Positions 16,224-25,095 of a stretch of DNA of 64,000 bases are shown piece by piece. Origin of the DNA: Sphingobium sp. OAS761. Its GTDB lineage: Bacteria; Pseudomonadota; Alphaproteobacteria; Sphingomonadales; Sphingomonadaceae. Where the stretch lies: positions 1-64,000 of the forward strand of contig NZ_JALJVY010000001.1 in assembly GCF_024168485.1 (NCBI RefSeq), read 5' to 3'. Made by a program: the position numbers and the translations under genes. The notes below the pieces were generated by a model. It ran no database searches and was not told where the DNA came from. It worked only from the letters and a program-made list of their open reading frames with translations. The number at the start of each line of letters is the position of its first letter. Positions within the stretch are counted from its first letter, which is position 1.

Positions 16224-17234
16224 GTGTCGACAATTGCATCCAAGATCGTCCCCTTCGGTTCGGGCGGGCGCATCATCGATACCGCATGCCGCAGCCTGTC
16301 GGTTGCCGCCAGCGGTCTTGCTGCGCTGGAAGCCCGCTTCGCAGAACGGGATTTCTCCGCAAACTTCCTGCGTCTGGTGGGCGTGATGATGGGCGTTCGC
16401 GGACGCGTCATCGTGACCGGCATCGGCAAGAGCGGTATCGTCGCCCGCAAGATGACGGCGACACTGACATCGACCGGAACTCCGGCCATCTTTCTGCATC
16501 CCGCCGACGCCGGGCATGGCGACCTTGGCATGGTCACGCCCGACGACGTCGTGCTGATGCTGTCCCATTCGGGCGAATCCACCGAACTCGGCCCGATCAT
16601 CCAATATTGCAAACGCTTCGCCATTCCCCTGCTTGCAATGACGGCGCGCGCGCACAGCACCGTGGCGCAGGCGGCCGACATCTGCATCCTGATGCCCGAC
16701 GTGCAGGAAGCCTGCCCCAATGCGCTGGCGCCCACGACGTCGACGACCGTGCAAATGGCGTTCGGCGATTCGCTGGCCATCGCGCTGATGGAAATGCGGG
16801 GATTTTCGGCGGACGATTTTCACAAATTCCATCCCAACGGCCGGCTGGGCGCGCAACTGGTCAAGGTGCGCGAACTGATGGCGACCGGGCAGGACGTGCC
16901 CATGGTGCGCGAGGATGCGTCCTTGCTGGACGCCACTATCGAAATGACGCGCGCGCGGCTGGGCGGGACCGCCATCATCGACCATCATGGCCACCTGATC
17001 GGTGCGTTCACCGACGGTGACCTGCGCCGCACGGTGACGGGCAAGCAAAACCTGACAGAGTCCGTCGGCCGTTTCATGACGACGACGCCGCAGGCGGTCA
17101 GCCCGGACGAACTTGCATCCGAAGCGCTGCATCTGATGCATGAGCGTAACATCATGCTGCTGTTCGTATGCGACAAGCAGCGGCTGGTCGGGGCGCTGCA
17201 CATGCATGACCTGCTGCACGCCGGCGTCGCCTGA
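16224..17234 (+). CDS. kdsD: Arabinose-5-phosphate isomerase (KpsF/KdsD)
   Basis: A 336-residue enzyme that converts ribulose-5-phosphate to arabinose-5-phosphate, the first step towards Kdo. The sugar isomerase domain shows VTGIGKSGIVARK and SHSGES, with HPADAGHGDLGM in between. Two CBS domains follow, the first with IIDHHGHLIGAFTDGDLRR. GTG at 16224 is chosen as start, with AAGGG at good spacing; an in-frame TTG at 16173 would add 17 residues. The stop codon overlaps the predicted CTG start of kdsB, making a two-gene Kdo unit. Confidence 0.93.
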   Translation: MSTIASKIVPFGSGGRIIDTACRSLSVAASGLAALEARFAERDFSANFLRLVGVMMGVRGRVIVTGIGKSGIVARKMTATLTSTGTPAIFLHPADAGHGDLGMVTPDDVVLMLSHSGESTELGPIIQYCKRFAIPLLAMTARAHSTVAQAADICILMPDVQEACPNALAPTTSTTVQMAFGDSLAIALMEMRGFSADDFHKFHPNGRLGAQLVKVRELMATGQDVPMVREDASLLDATIEMTRARLGGTAIIDHHGHLIGAFTDGDLRRTVTGKQNLTESVGRFMTTTPQAVSPDELASEALHLMHERNIMLLFVCDKQRLVGALHMHDLLHAGVA

Positions 17235-18040
17235 CCCTTCTCGTCGTCATTCCCGCACGGGCCGGGTCGACCCGGTTGCCGCGCAAGCCTCTTCGCCTTA
17301 TCGCCGGGCGCAGCCTGCTCCATCGCACCATCGCCATGGCCCGCGCTGCCATCGGCACCCGTCCGGCAGTCGCCCTGACGGTCGCGACGGACGACGGCGA
17401 AATTGCAGACCATGCCCGCTCTGCCGGTTGCGACGCGGTGATGACCGACAGCGCGATCGGGACCGGGTCCGGCCGCGCGCTCGCCGCCGCCTTGGCGCAG
17501 GCCGAACCGCCGCGCCTGGTCGTCAATCTACAGGGCGATTCCCCATTCCAGCCCGAAGGCGCGCTTGCCGCGGTGATCGGCGCGCTGGAGCAGGGCGCCC
17601 AGGTCGCCACGCCGGTCATCGCCCTGGATTGGACGGCGCTGGACGCGCTGCGCGACCACAAGACACGGTCCCCCTTCAGCGGGACGAGCTGCGTGCGCGG
17701 ACCGGACGGGCGGGCATATTGGTTTTCAAAGGCGATCATCCCCGCGATCCGCGATGAGGAGCTGTTGCGCGCCGCCGGTCCGATTTCGCCGATATGGCGC
17801 CATGTCGGCCTGTACGGCTATGCATTGGACGCGCTGCGCCGGTTCGAGGCCAGCGCGCCGACCGATCTGGAACGGCTGGAGGGGCTGGAGCAGCTTCGCC
17901 TGATCGAACTGGGCATTCCGATCGACACCGTCGCGGTGCCGTCGCCGCTGTTCGACAGTTCGGGCATCGACACCGAAGCCGACATTGCGCGCGTCGAACG
18001 CCTGATCGCCGCGCATGGCGATCCGACGCCGCCATTATAG
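17231..18040 (+). CDS. kdsB: 3-deoxy-manno-octulosonate cytidylyltransferase, apparent CTG start
   Basis: A CMP-Kdo synthetase that activates Kdo for lipopolysaccharide or capsule. Motifs are VVIPARAGSTRLPRKPL at the N-terminus, VVNLQGDSPF, RHVGLYGY and a C-terminal GIDTEADIARVE. The essential N-terminal signature begins before the first ATG, GTG or TTG in this frame. The first such codon is TTG at 17276, inside the signature, and an in-frame stop sits at 17207. The only plausible initiator is CTG at 17231, which overlaps the kdsD stop (CTGA). This gives a 269-residue protein starting TLLVVIPAR. Initiation at CTG or by re-initiation after kdsD is inferred. Confidence 0.88.
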   Translation: MTLLVVIPARAGSTRLPRKPLRLIAGRSLLHRTIAMARAAIGTRPAVALTVATDDGEIADHARSAGCDAVMTDSAIGTGSGRALAAALAQAEPPRLVVNLQGDSPFQPEGALAAVIGALEQGAQVATPVIALDWTALDALRDHKTRSPFSGTSCVRGPDGRAYWFSKAIIPAIRDEELLRAAGPISPIWRHVGLYGYALDALRRFEASAPTDLERLEGLEQLRLIELGIPIDTVAVPSPLFDSSGIDTEADIARVERLIAAHGDPTPPL

Positions 18041-18045
18041 CGCCG

Positions 18046-18636
18046 ATGCGTCGCGCCTTCGTCATTCGCCACGGCAACACGTTCGCCAGCAGCGCGGAGG
18101 CACGCCGCGTCGGGGCACGCACCGACATCCCGCTGGTCGAAAGCGGCCATGCGCAGGCGCGGGCGCTGGCCGACTGGTTCGCCGTCCAGGCCCTGCCGGT
18201 GCGACGGCTGCTGGTCAGCCCGCTGTTGCGTGCGCGCCAGACGGCGGCGCCGGTCGCGGCGGCACTTGGCCTGCCGTCGCCGCGGGAGGCCGGGTGGCTG
18301 GCGGAGATTGATCATGGTCCGGACGAAAACCGCCCCGAGGCCGAAGTGCTGGCCCGGATCGGTGCGTTGGCGCTTGCGGACTGGGAGGAACGCGGGATCG
18401 CGCCCGACGGCTGGACCGTCGATGGCGACGCGCGGCTGGCGGCCTGGCGCGCCTTTTTCGCCGAGCCGGGGGAGGGGGTCGACCTGCTGTTCACAAGCAA
18501 CGGCGCGGCGCGCTATGCGCTGATGGCGCTGGAGCGGCCGCCCGCCAAGCTGCGCACCGGCGCATTCGGTGAACTGACCATCGCCGACGGCAATGCCCGG
18601 GTCGAGCGCTGGGACGTGCGCCCTGAAAAACCCTAG
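18046..18636 (+). CDS. Histidine phosphatase family protein
   Basis: A 196-residue protein of the phosphoglycerate-mutase-like histidine phosphatase superfamily. The phosphorylated histidine is in VIRHGNTF near residue 8, and a second conserved basic region follows in LLVSPLLRARQTA. The substrate is unknown. It follows kdsB by five bases and is probably transcribed with it. Its TAG stop and that of the convergent LD-carboxypeptidase gene share the palindrome CTAG (18633-18636). Confidence 0.85.
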   Translation: MRRAFVIRHGNTFASSAEARRVGARTDIPLVESGHAQARALADWFAVQALPVRRLLVSPLLRARQTAAPVAAALGLPSPREAGWLAEIDHGPDENRPEAEVLARIGALALADWEERGIAPDGWTVDGDARLAAWRAFFAEPGEGVDLLFTSNGAARYALMALERPPAKLRTGAFGELTIADGNARVERWDVRPEKP

Positions 18637-19670
18637 CTGACAGCCGGTTCAAGCAGCCTGAGCGTGCCGGCCTGCGCGTCCATTTCCGCGCGGATGCCGA
18701 TGGGCAGGCTGAACTGGCTGGCAACATGGCCGAACTGGGCGCCCTGAAATGCAGGGATGCCCAGCGGTTCGAGATGCTGTTGCAGCACTTCCGACAGGGT
18801 GAAGCCGCCATAGCTTTCCCCACCCGGCGCGCAGTCGGTACACTGGCCGAAAACCACGCCCGCCAACCGCGGCAATATACCGGCCTGGCCCAATTGGGTC
18901 AGCATCCGGTCGATCCGGTATGGCTGTTCTCCGATATCCTCGATGAACAGGATCGCGCCCGTGAAATCGGGCAGCCACGGTGTTCCCGCCAGGGCCGACA
19001 GCACGGTCAGGTTGCCGCCCAGCAGCCGTCCCGTCGCCTTGCCGGGATGGAAGCAGATGGTCCGTCCGATGCGCTGGACCAGCCGATCCTGCGTGCCCAC
19101 GGGATTATGATATTCGGCCGCCTGCGCATCGAACGCGACGGCGCGGAAACTGTCCCGGGAAAAGCTGTCCCATCCACTCGACGCCACGGGACCGTGAATG
19201 GTGGTGAAGCCGGCCCGGGCGGCAAAGGCCATGTGGAGCGCGGTGATGTCGGAATAGCCGACCAGCAGCTTGGGGTTCGCGCGAATGATGCGGAAATCGA
19301 GATGCGGCAGGATGCGGGCGCATCCCCATCCGCCGCGCACGGCGAAAACGGCCTTCACTACGGGATCGGCGTACATCGCGGTTACATCGGCGGCGCGGTC
19401 GGCATCCTTGCCCGCCAGATATCCGTAACGGTCCAGCAGATGCGGCGCGCGCCGGGGCGTCAGGCCCATGGCGCGGACGGTATCTTCCACCAGCGCGATG
19501 TCGAACGCGTCGTCCGCGAATCCGGCCGGCTGGATCAGCCCGACCGTATCCCCGGCGCGCAGTCGCTGGGGCTTGATCCATGCAGGCGCGACGGCCTGCG
19601 CCGCCCGCGTCCTGCTTGCCGCCAGCATCGCACCGGCACCCGCGATCAGGGCGCGCCGATCGATCCGCAT
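18633..19670 (-). CDS. LD-carboxypeptidase (peptidase S66 family)
   Basis: A 345-residue murein LD-carboxypeptidase-like serine peptidase, which trims the terminal D-alanine of tetrapeptides during peptidoglycan recycling. Family motifs are the N-terminal GDTVGLIQPAG, the nucleophile region KLLVGYSDITALHMA and the ILFIEDIGEQPYRIDRML segment with its conserved acidic residue. The N-terminus MRIDRRALIAGAGAML looks like a twin-arginine signal, so the enzyme is probably periplasmic, unlike cytoplasmic LdcA of E. coli. The start at 19670 lies one base from the upstream cupin stop, suggesting an operon. Confidence 0.87.
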   Translation of the reverse strand: MRIDRRALIAGAGAMLAASRTRAAQAVAPAWIKPQRLRAGDTVGLIQPAGFADDAFDIALVEDTVRAMGLTPRRAPHLLDRYGYLAGKDADRAADVTAMYADPVVKAVFAVRGGWGCARILPHLDFRIIRANPKLLVGYSDITALHMAFAARAGFTTIHGPVASSGWDSFSRDSFRAVAFDAQAAEYHNPVGTQDRLVQRIGRTICFHPGKATGRLLGGNLTVLSALAGTPWLPDFTGAILFIEDIGEQPYRIDRMLTQLGQAGILPRLAGVVFGQCTDCAPGGESYGGFTLSEVLQQHLEPLGIPAFQGAQFGHVASQFSLPIGIRAEMDAQAGTLRLLEPAVS

Positions 19671-19671
19671 G

Positions 19672-20115
19672 TCAGAAATCGCTTCCATCCGTGCGTCGGT
19701 AGCTTCCCCCCGTCCAGACCATGTCGATGTCCGCATAATGGCAATCGCCCAACGGCGGCCGGCCGAACGCCAGGAACAGGCAGTCGGCGTCGCTTTCGTT
19801 GACCAGGTGGTGACCGTTGGGCTCTCCCTTGGGAAAGGCGGCCATGTCTCCCGGTCGCATGGCTGTGCGGCTCCCATCCTCCACCAGCACTGCCTCCCCC
19901 GCCAGCATCACGACGAATTCGTCCTCATCCTCGTGCCAGTGGCGCTGGGAGGATGCCGCGCCGGGTTTCAGCATCACCTGGCTGACGCCGAAGTCGCTCA
20001 GGCCGGCGGCCTGCCCCAGCCGCCGGACCCATCGCCCGCCGACCAGGGCGGCGTGGGCGGGCGGATAGCCTGTACTGTTGGTCTGGGCGATGGTGTTCGC
20101 TTCGATTCGGGGCAT
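19672..20115 (-). CDS. Cupin domain protein
   Basis: A 147-residue single-domain cupin. Cupin motif 1 is seen in QRHWHEDEDEFVVMLAGEAV with the metal-binding H-x-H-x(n)-E pattern, and motif 2 in PGDMAAFPKGEPNGHHLVN with its histidine. Such proteins bind sugars or small molecules or act as isomerases or dioxygenases. The ATG at 20115 has AGGAGAAGG just upstream, preferred over an ATG at 20148. It is followed directly by the LD-carboxypeptidase gene. Confidence 0.8.
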   Translation of the reverse strand: MPRIEANTIAQTNSTGYPPAHAALVGGRWVRRLGQAAGLSDFGVSQVMLKPGAASSQRHWHEDEDEFVVMLAGEAVLVEDGSRTAMRPGDMAAFPKGEPNGHHLVNESDADCLFLAFGRPPLGDCHYADIDMVWTGGSYRRTDGSDF

Positions 20116-20169
20116 GGCCTTCTCCTGCTGTCGCTGGCCAACGGGCATGGCTTTCGCTAACGCGACGCG

Positions 20170-21312
20170 ATGAGCAATGCCAGCCCCAATGACGATGTTG
20201 TGGACCTGACCCGGCGCCTGCTGGCCTGTCCATCCGTAACACCCGCTATTGGCGACGTTTTTACGGCGCTGGAAGCCATGCTAACCCCATTGGGCTTCAC
20301 CGTCGACCGTTTCGTGGCGGGCGGGCCGCCCGACGGTCCGGTCGAAAATCTGCTGGCCTGGCGCACGACCGGCGCGGGTCCGCATTTCGCCTTCGCAGGC
20401 CATCTGGACGTGGTGCCTCCGGGACCGGGGTGGACCAGCGATCCTTTCGTGCCCGATGTGCGCGGCGACCTGCTCTACGGTCGCGGCGCGGTCGATATGA
20501 AGGGGGCCATCGCCGCGTTCGTTGCCGCGCTCGCCGATGTGCCGGCCGACCTGCCGGGCACGATAAGCCTGATCATCACCGGCGACGAGGAAGGACCGGC
20601 GGTGCACGGGACGCTGGCGCTGATGGAGCGGATGGCGGCGCGCGGTCTGCGTCCGGACCTGTGCCTGGTCGGCGAACCCACATCTGCGGCGCGACTGGGC
20701 GACGTCGTCAAGATCGGGCGTCGGGGGTCGGTCAATATGTGGATCCGCGTCGCGGGCGTGCAGGGCCACGTCGCCTACCCTCATCTGGCCGACAACCCGA
20801 TTCCCCGGCTGGTGCGCATTCTTTCGGCGATCGAGGCGGAGGTGCTGGACGAGGGGACCGACTGGTTTCAGCCCAGCAACATCGAGATCACCGACCTGGA
20901 TGTCGGCAATGCGGCCCATAATGTCATTCCCGGCGCGGCCACGGCGCGCATTTCCATCCGTTTCAACGACCGGCATAGCGGTGCGTCCCTGATCGATCGG
21001 ATCGCGGCCATCGCGGCGCGGGATGGGGGCACGGTCGAAGCGAAGATCAGCGGCGAATCCTTCCTGACCCAGCCGGGTCCGCTGTCGGGCATGGTGCAGC
21101 AGGCAATCCATGAGGTGACGGGGCTCGACGCCGAATTGTCGACGACCGGCGGGACATCCGATGCCCGCTTCCTGTCGCGACTGTGCCCGGTGGTCGAATT
21201 CGGCCTCAACAATGCGACCATGCACAAGCTGGACGAGGCGGTGGCGCTGGCCGACCTGCACGATCTGCGGCGGATCTACCGCCTGATCGTGGAAAGGGCG
21301 CTGGCGGATTGA
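20170..21312 (+). CDS. dapE: Succinyl-diaminopimelate desuccinylase
   Basis: A 380-residue M20 family metallopeptidase that hydrolyses N-succinyl-LL-diaminopimelate in lysine and peptidoglycan precursor synthesis. Zinc ligands are visible in FAGHLDVVPPG, YGRGAVDMKGA and TGDEEGPA. Further DapE signatures are GRRGSVN followed by GHVAYPHLADNP, and a C-terminal TTGGTSDARF. It is divergent from the cupin/LD-carboxypeptidase operon with a short shared upstream region. The following 177 bases to 21489 show no clear feature. Confidence 0.95.
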   Translation: MSNASPNDDVVDLTRRLLACPSVTPAIGDVFTALEAMLTPLGFTVDRFVAGGPPDGPVENLLAWRTTGAGPHFAFAGHLDVVPPGPGWTSDPFVPDVRGDLLYGRGAVDMKGAIAAFVAALADVPADLPGTISLIITGDEEGPAVHGTLALMERMAARGLRPDLCLVGEPTSAARLGDVVKIGRRGSVNMWIRVAGVQGHVAYPHLADNPIPRLVRILSAIEAEVLDEGTDWFQPSNIEITDLDVGNAAHNVIPGAATARISIRFNDRHSGASLIDRIAAIAARDGGTVEAKISGESFLTQPGPLSGMVQQAIHEVTGLDAELSTTGGTSDARFLSRLCPVVEFGLNNATMHKLDEAVALADLHDLRRIYRLIVERALAD

Positions 21313-21489
21313 TTTTGCCATGTGCATTCTCCGGCGGCTTGGATGGGTCCGCCAACGTCAAAATCGCAAAATCCACCGGAATCAGATATTTTCAGTGGTC
21401 CGAAGAGGCTCTGACATTCGGGGAGACTTGGCGTCGAACCGTATCGAATGTCAGCATCGGACCGTCCGTGCGCTGAACGCCGACCAGGT

Positions 21490-23172
21490 TCAGACGCTGC
21501 GCCGCTCGCGCTGGCCGGGTGCGGCAAAGCGGGCCAGATACTCCGCCTCGCGGGATGGCATGGCAAGATGATAGCCCTGGAACATCGTGCAACCGATCAC
21601 GCGCAGCACATCGATCTGGGCGCCGCTTTCGATACCCTCGATCACCACCTCCATCCCCAGTCCCTGGATCAGGCCCACGACCGCGCTGCAAATGGTGCGC
21701 GCTTCCGCCGACGTCGCAATGTCGCGGACGAGGCTGCGGTCGATCTTGACCCGGTCTACCGGCAGTTCCTTCAGCCGGGCGAGGTTGGAATAGCCCGTGC
21801 CGAAATCGTCGATGGCGACGCTGACGCCGTCCCGGCGCAGCGCGCGCAATTGATCCAGAACGCGCGCGTCCATGTCCATGGCGAGCGATTCGGTGATTTC
21901 CAGCTCCAGCATCGTGGCGGGCGCATGATGGATGGCCATGGTGTGACGCAGGCGCAGGAAGAAATCCGGTTGCCCCAGTTCCCGCATCGAAATGTTCATG
22001 GCGATGCGCTGGTCGATACCCTCGCGCGTCCAACGCGCGGCGGTTTCGCAAACCTTGCCCATCACCCAGTCGCCCAGCGCCACGATCGCGCCGCTTTCCT
22101 CCGCGATCGGCACGAACGCGCCGGGCATGATCAGGTCGCGTCGGGGATGGGCCCATCGGACCAGCGCTTCCGCCGTGACGGAGCGGCCGGTTGCAATGTC
22201 GATCTGCGGCTGGAATTCCAGCAGAAATTCGTCCCGCTCCAGCGCCCGTGCCAGATCCTCTTCCAGTTCGGCGCGGTCGGACGCTTCCAGGGCCAGTTGC
22301 GCGGAATAGATTTCCGACCGTCCGCGTCCCTGGTGCTTAGCGTGATACATGGCGACGTCGGCGGCCCGCAACAGGGCGGGAAGCGTATCGCCATGGTCGG
22401 GATAGCAGGCGATGCCGATCGACGCGCCCAGTTCGATATGCTGGCTGCCAAGGTCAAATCGCTCGCCCAGCGCGAACTGGATCGCGCGGGCGATACGCGC
22501 GGCGGCATTTTCGCCGGACAATATCGGGAAGAACAGGGTGAATTCGTCGCCGGCCAGACGCCCGATGACCGCGTCGCCAACGCCGCCGCTCACCTGGGCC
22601 ATCACCACTTCGCATAGGCGCCCGGCGACACGCGCCAGCAACTGGTCGCCGGCCGCGTGACCCAGCGTGTCGTTGACATGCTTGAACCCGTCGAGGTCGA
22701 TGAAGAACAGCGCCGCCGATCCGCCTTCGATCCGCTGGTCCAGGTGGCGTTCCACCTGCCGGCAAAAGCTGGTGCGGTTGGCGAGACCCGTCACCTGATC
22801 GATCAGGGCCAGCGCCTGCACATGGTCCAGATTGGTGCGCACCTGGCTGAACAGGCTTTCCATCGCGACCGACAGGTCGGGCAGTTCGGCGGCGATTTCC
22901 CCCGGGACGGGCGATTGCAAATCGCCATGCGCGGCGCCCAGCAGCCGCTCCGTCGTCGCGTCGATCGCGCTGGCGGTGGCGGCCATCGATCGGCTGGCCG
23001 ATGCCCAACTCATCGTGCCGCACAATATGGCGATGATGAGCGATCGGCCGATCTGGGTCAGGTCGTCGCCCTGGCCCTCCGAATAGCCCAGAACGAGGGA
23101 CAGGGTGAATACCATTGCCCCGGCCGCGCAGGCGAACGCAGTGGCGCGGCTTTTCAACGTCACCCCCTGCAT
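21490..23172 (-). CDS. Diguanylate cyclase/phosphodiesterase (GGDEF-EAL) membrane protein
   Basis: A 560-residue cyclic-di-GMP enzyme. Two N-terminal hydrophobic segments (residues about 12-65) anchor it. The GGDEF domain has DLDGFKHVNDTLGH and an active-site loop RLAGDEF, in which the first glycine is alanine, a substitution tolerated in active cyclases. The EAL domain begins with the catalytic TAEALVRW and has the conserved EITES, DDFGTGYSNL and VKIDRSLV motifs, so phosphodiesterase activity is likely. Net direction cannot be predicted. It is probably monocistronic. Confidence 0.92.
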   Translation of the reverse strand: MQGVTLKSRATAFACAAGAMVFTLSLVLGYSEGQGDDLTQIGRSLIIAILCGTMSWASASRSMAATASAIDATTERLLGAAHGDLQSPVPGEIAAELPDLSVAMESLFSQVRTNLDHVQALALIDQVTGLANRTSFCRQVERHLDQRIEGGSAALFFIDLDGFKHVNDTLGHAAGDQLLARVAGRLCEVVMAQVSGGVGDAVIGRLAGDEFTLFFPILSGENAAARIARAIQFALGERFDLGSQHIELGASIGIACYPDHGDTLPALLRAADVAMYHAKHQGRGRSEIYSAQLALEASDRAELEEDLARALERDEFLLEFQPQIDIATGRSVTAEALVRWAHPRRDLIMPGAFVPIAEESGAIVALGDWVMGKVCETAARWTREGIDQRIAMNISMRELGQPDFFLRLRHTMAIHHAPATMLELEITESLAMDMDARVLDQLRALRRDGVSVAIDDFGTGYSNLARLKELPVDRVKIDRSLVRDIATSAEARTICSAVVGLIQGLGMEVVIEGIESGAQIDVLRVIGCTMFQGYHLAMPSREAEYLARFAAPGQRERRSV

Positions 23173-23273
23173 TGCTTCTCCACCCGATCAAACCGCCCCC
23201 GTCAGCGGAGCCCGATCAGCCGGATATGAAGGACGGTGGTTAAGAAAGGGTCAGCGAAGGCGTCCCGCGCCAG

Positions 23274-23810
23274 CTATTTTTTGCGTCGCAGGATCAGGTA
23301 GAGCGCCCCGTCTCCGCCATGTCGGGGATGGGCGACGCGCACGCTCGCAATCCGGTCGGCATGGGGGCTTGTTTCCAGCCAGTGGCCGATTTCGCGGCGA
23401 ATGGCGCCGCGCCGGGCATCCGCGCCCATGCCACCCGTTTTCCGCGGTTTGCCAGTCACGACGAGCAGGACACGGGCGTCCCGCGACAGCGCCGCGCCCA
23501 AGACCTGGTTCAATCGCACATGGGCCGCCGAAAGCGTGTGGCCGTGCAGATCGACGCTCATGTCGGGAATGATATTGCCGCCGCGGATGTGCTTTTCCCA
23601 GCTGTTGTCGAGAACCGGCGTCGGCATGCGCGGGGCGGCCTCGACGGGGCGGGCAGGCTGCGCGGTCGTTAACCCTTTTTCCCGCGGAGCCTGCATCGGC
23701 GGCGACGCCAACGGAGGGGCGGATATGGGCTGCGCGCGCAATGGCCGGACCGACCGGGTCAGAGCGTTCCAGAGCGCCCGTTCCTCGTTCGACAGCAGCC
23801 TCCGGACCAT
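23274..23810 (-). CDS. Smr/MutS2-type nuclease domain protein
   Basis: A 178-residue protein with a C-terminal Smr domain. Signatures are MSVDLHGHTLSAAHVRL, the VVTGKPRK loop and a terminal HPRHGGDGALYLIL. Stand-alone Smr proteins show DNA nicking activity or act on ribosome-bound mRNA. The N-terminal 60 residues are proline-rich and probably disordered. It follows mltA by 13 bases and belongs to the Tim44-mltA-smr operon. Confidence 0.9.
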   Translation of the reverse strand: MVRRLLSNEERALWNALTRSVRPLRAQPISAPPLASPPMQAPREKGLTTAQPARPVEAAPRMPTPVLDNSWEKHIRGGNIIPDMSVDLHGHTLSAAHVRLNQVLGAALSRDARVLLVVTGKPRKTGGMGADARRGAIRREIGHWLETSPHADRIASVRVAHPRHGGDGALYLILRRKK

Positions 23811-23823
23811 CGCCCGCGTGCCG

Positions 23824-25095
23824 TCAGGGTCGGGTCAGGCGCGCCGCCGATCCGATCGGCAGCAGGATGAGGGCGCTGCCGCGCGCCGACATGCCGCCAG
23901 CTATGCCGCGCGCGCGGGCACCCGCGCCCCAGAAGCTGTCGAAGCGGTTGGCGCCCTTGATCGCGCCGCCGGTGTCCTGCGCGATCCATATGCCATTGGG
24001 CTCGGCGCGATCGAGCGACAGCAGCACCGGCGCACCGAGCGGGACGAATTTGGGGTCGGCCGCCACCGTCGCTTCGGGGGTCACGGCCACGCCCATGGCG
24101 CCGATCGGCCCCGCGCCGGTGAGTTCGCGGAAAAAGACGAAGCTCCTGTTCTCGTTCATGATCGCCGCGCCTTCGGCGGGATGGGACCGCAGATAGCCCA
24201 TGATATCCTGCATTGATCCGGCCTTGATCAGCCCGCGATCCTTCATCAGCTTGCCGATGCCGGTATAGTCGCGGCCGTTCTGGCCGTCATAGCCGATACG
24301 CATGATGCCGCCGTCGGGCAGCGTCAGTCGGCCCGAACCCTGTACCTGAAGGAAGAAGAATTCGACCGGGTCCGCCGCCCAGGCCAGTTCAAGCCCGCGC
24401 CCGGCGAGCGAGCCGCCGACGATCTGGCCGCGGTCGTCGAAGGGCACCAGTTTCGTTCCGTCCACCTTGCCCCGGATCGTGCGGCCCTTCAGGCTGTCGC
24501 TGAACTGGCCCAGATCGACGTCGACCAGGTTGGGCGGGCGGCGATAGACAGGCACGTCATAGCCCGGCTGACGCACGCGGGAACCGGCGATTTCCGGTTC
24601 ATAATAACCGGTGACGAAGGCAGCACCGTCGCCCACCTGAACCGCTTCGAAATAACGGGAGAAGAATTCGCTGGCGCTCGCTTCGGGCCAGCTCGACGCG
24701 GCGGCGCAGGCATTGTTCCAGTCCGACCCGCGCGTCAGGCCGCTCGGATCGGGTCGACGCATCAGGCTGGGGCAGGACAGGCGGAACGCCTGGAGCGCCA
24801 GCCGAGACCGCTCGCCCGACGGGATCAGGGCGCCAATGTCGGGGCCGGGTCGCACGCCCAGACCGGCGGCGGTGGTCACGTCCAGGGTCAGGTCGTCAGG
24901 ATTGAGCACCGGCAAGGCGGGGCGCGGCGTCGCCGGGACGGGGCGGGTCGCGATCTCGCCGGACTGCGACGGCCCGCCCGATGCGGGTCTTGCGGGGGCA
25001 GGACCGCCCGCCGACGGCGGAATGACGCCCCCGGCGCAAGCCGACAGCAGCGCCAGCGCCGCCAGCAGCGCGCTGCCCGATGTCCAGCGGATCAT
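23824..25095 (-). CDS. mltA: Membrane-bound lytic murein transglycosylase A
   Basis: A 423-residue lipoprotein with a signal peptide ending in the lipobox LLSACAG. MltA cleaves the MurNAc-GlcNAc bond of peptidoglycan, forming 1,6-anhydro ends. The MltA domain is seen from FVTGYYEPEI to about GSGRLTLPDGG. The C-terminal 3D domain has the aspartates in QDTGGAIKGANRFDSFWG, of which the one in QDTGG is probably catalytic. A proline/glycine-rich linker follows the lipobox. The start overlaps the stop of the Tim44-like gene by four bases. Confidence 0.95.
   Translation of the reverse strand: MIRWTSGSALLAALALLSACAGGVIPPSAGGPAPARPASGGPSQSGEIATRPVPATPRPALPVLNPDDLTLDVTTAAGLGVRPGPDIGALIPSGERSRLALQAFRLSCPSLMRRPDPSGLTRGSDWNNACAAASSWPEASASEFFSRYFEAVQVGDGAAFVTGYYEPEIAGSRVRQPGYDVPVYRRPPNLVDVDLGQFSDSLKGRTIRGKVDGTKLVPFDDRGQIVGGSLAGRGLELAWAADPVEFFFLQVQGSGRLTLPDGGIMRIGYDGQNGRDYTGIGKLMKDRGLIKAGSMQDIMGYLRSHPAEGAAIMNENRSFVFFRELTGAGPIGAMGVAVTPEATVAADPKFVPLGAPVLLSLDRAEPNGIWIAQDTGGAIKGANRFDSFWGAGARARGIAGGMSARGSALILLPIGSAARLTRP

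Noticed and set aside
16092..17219. A 375-codon minus-strand frame
   Set aside because: It is the shadow of kdsD, which shows intact SIS and CBS domains on the plus strand.
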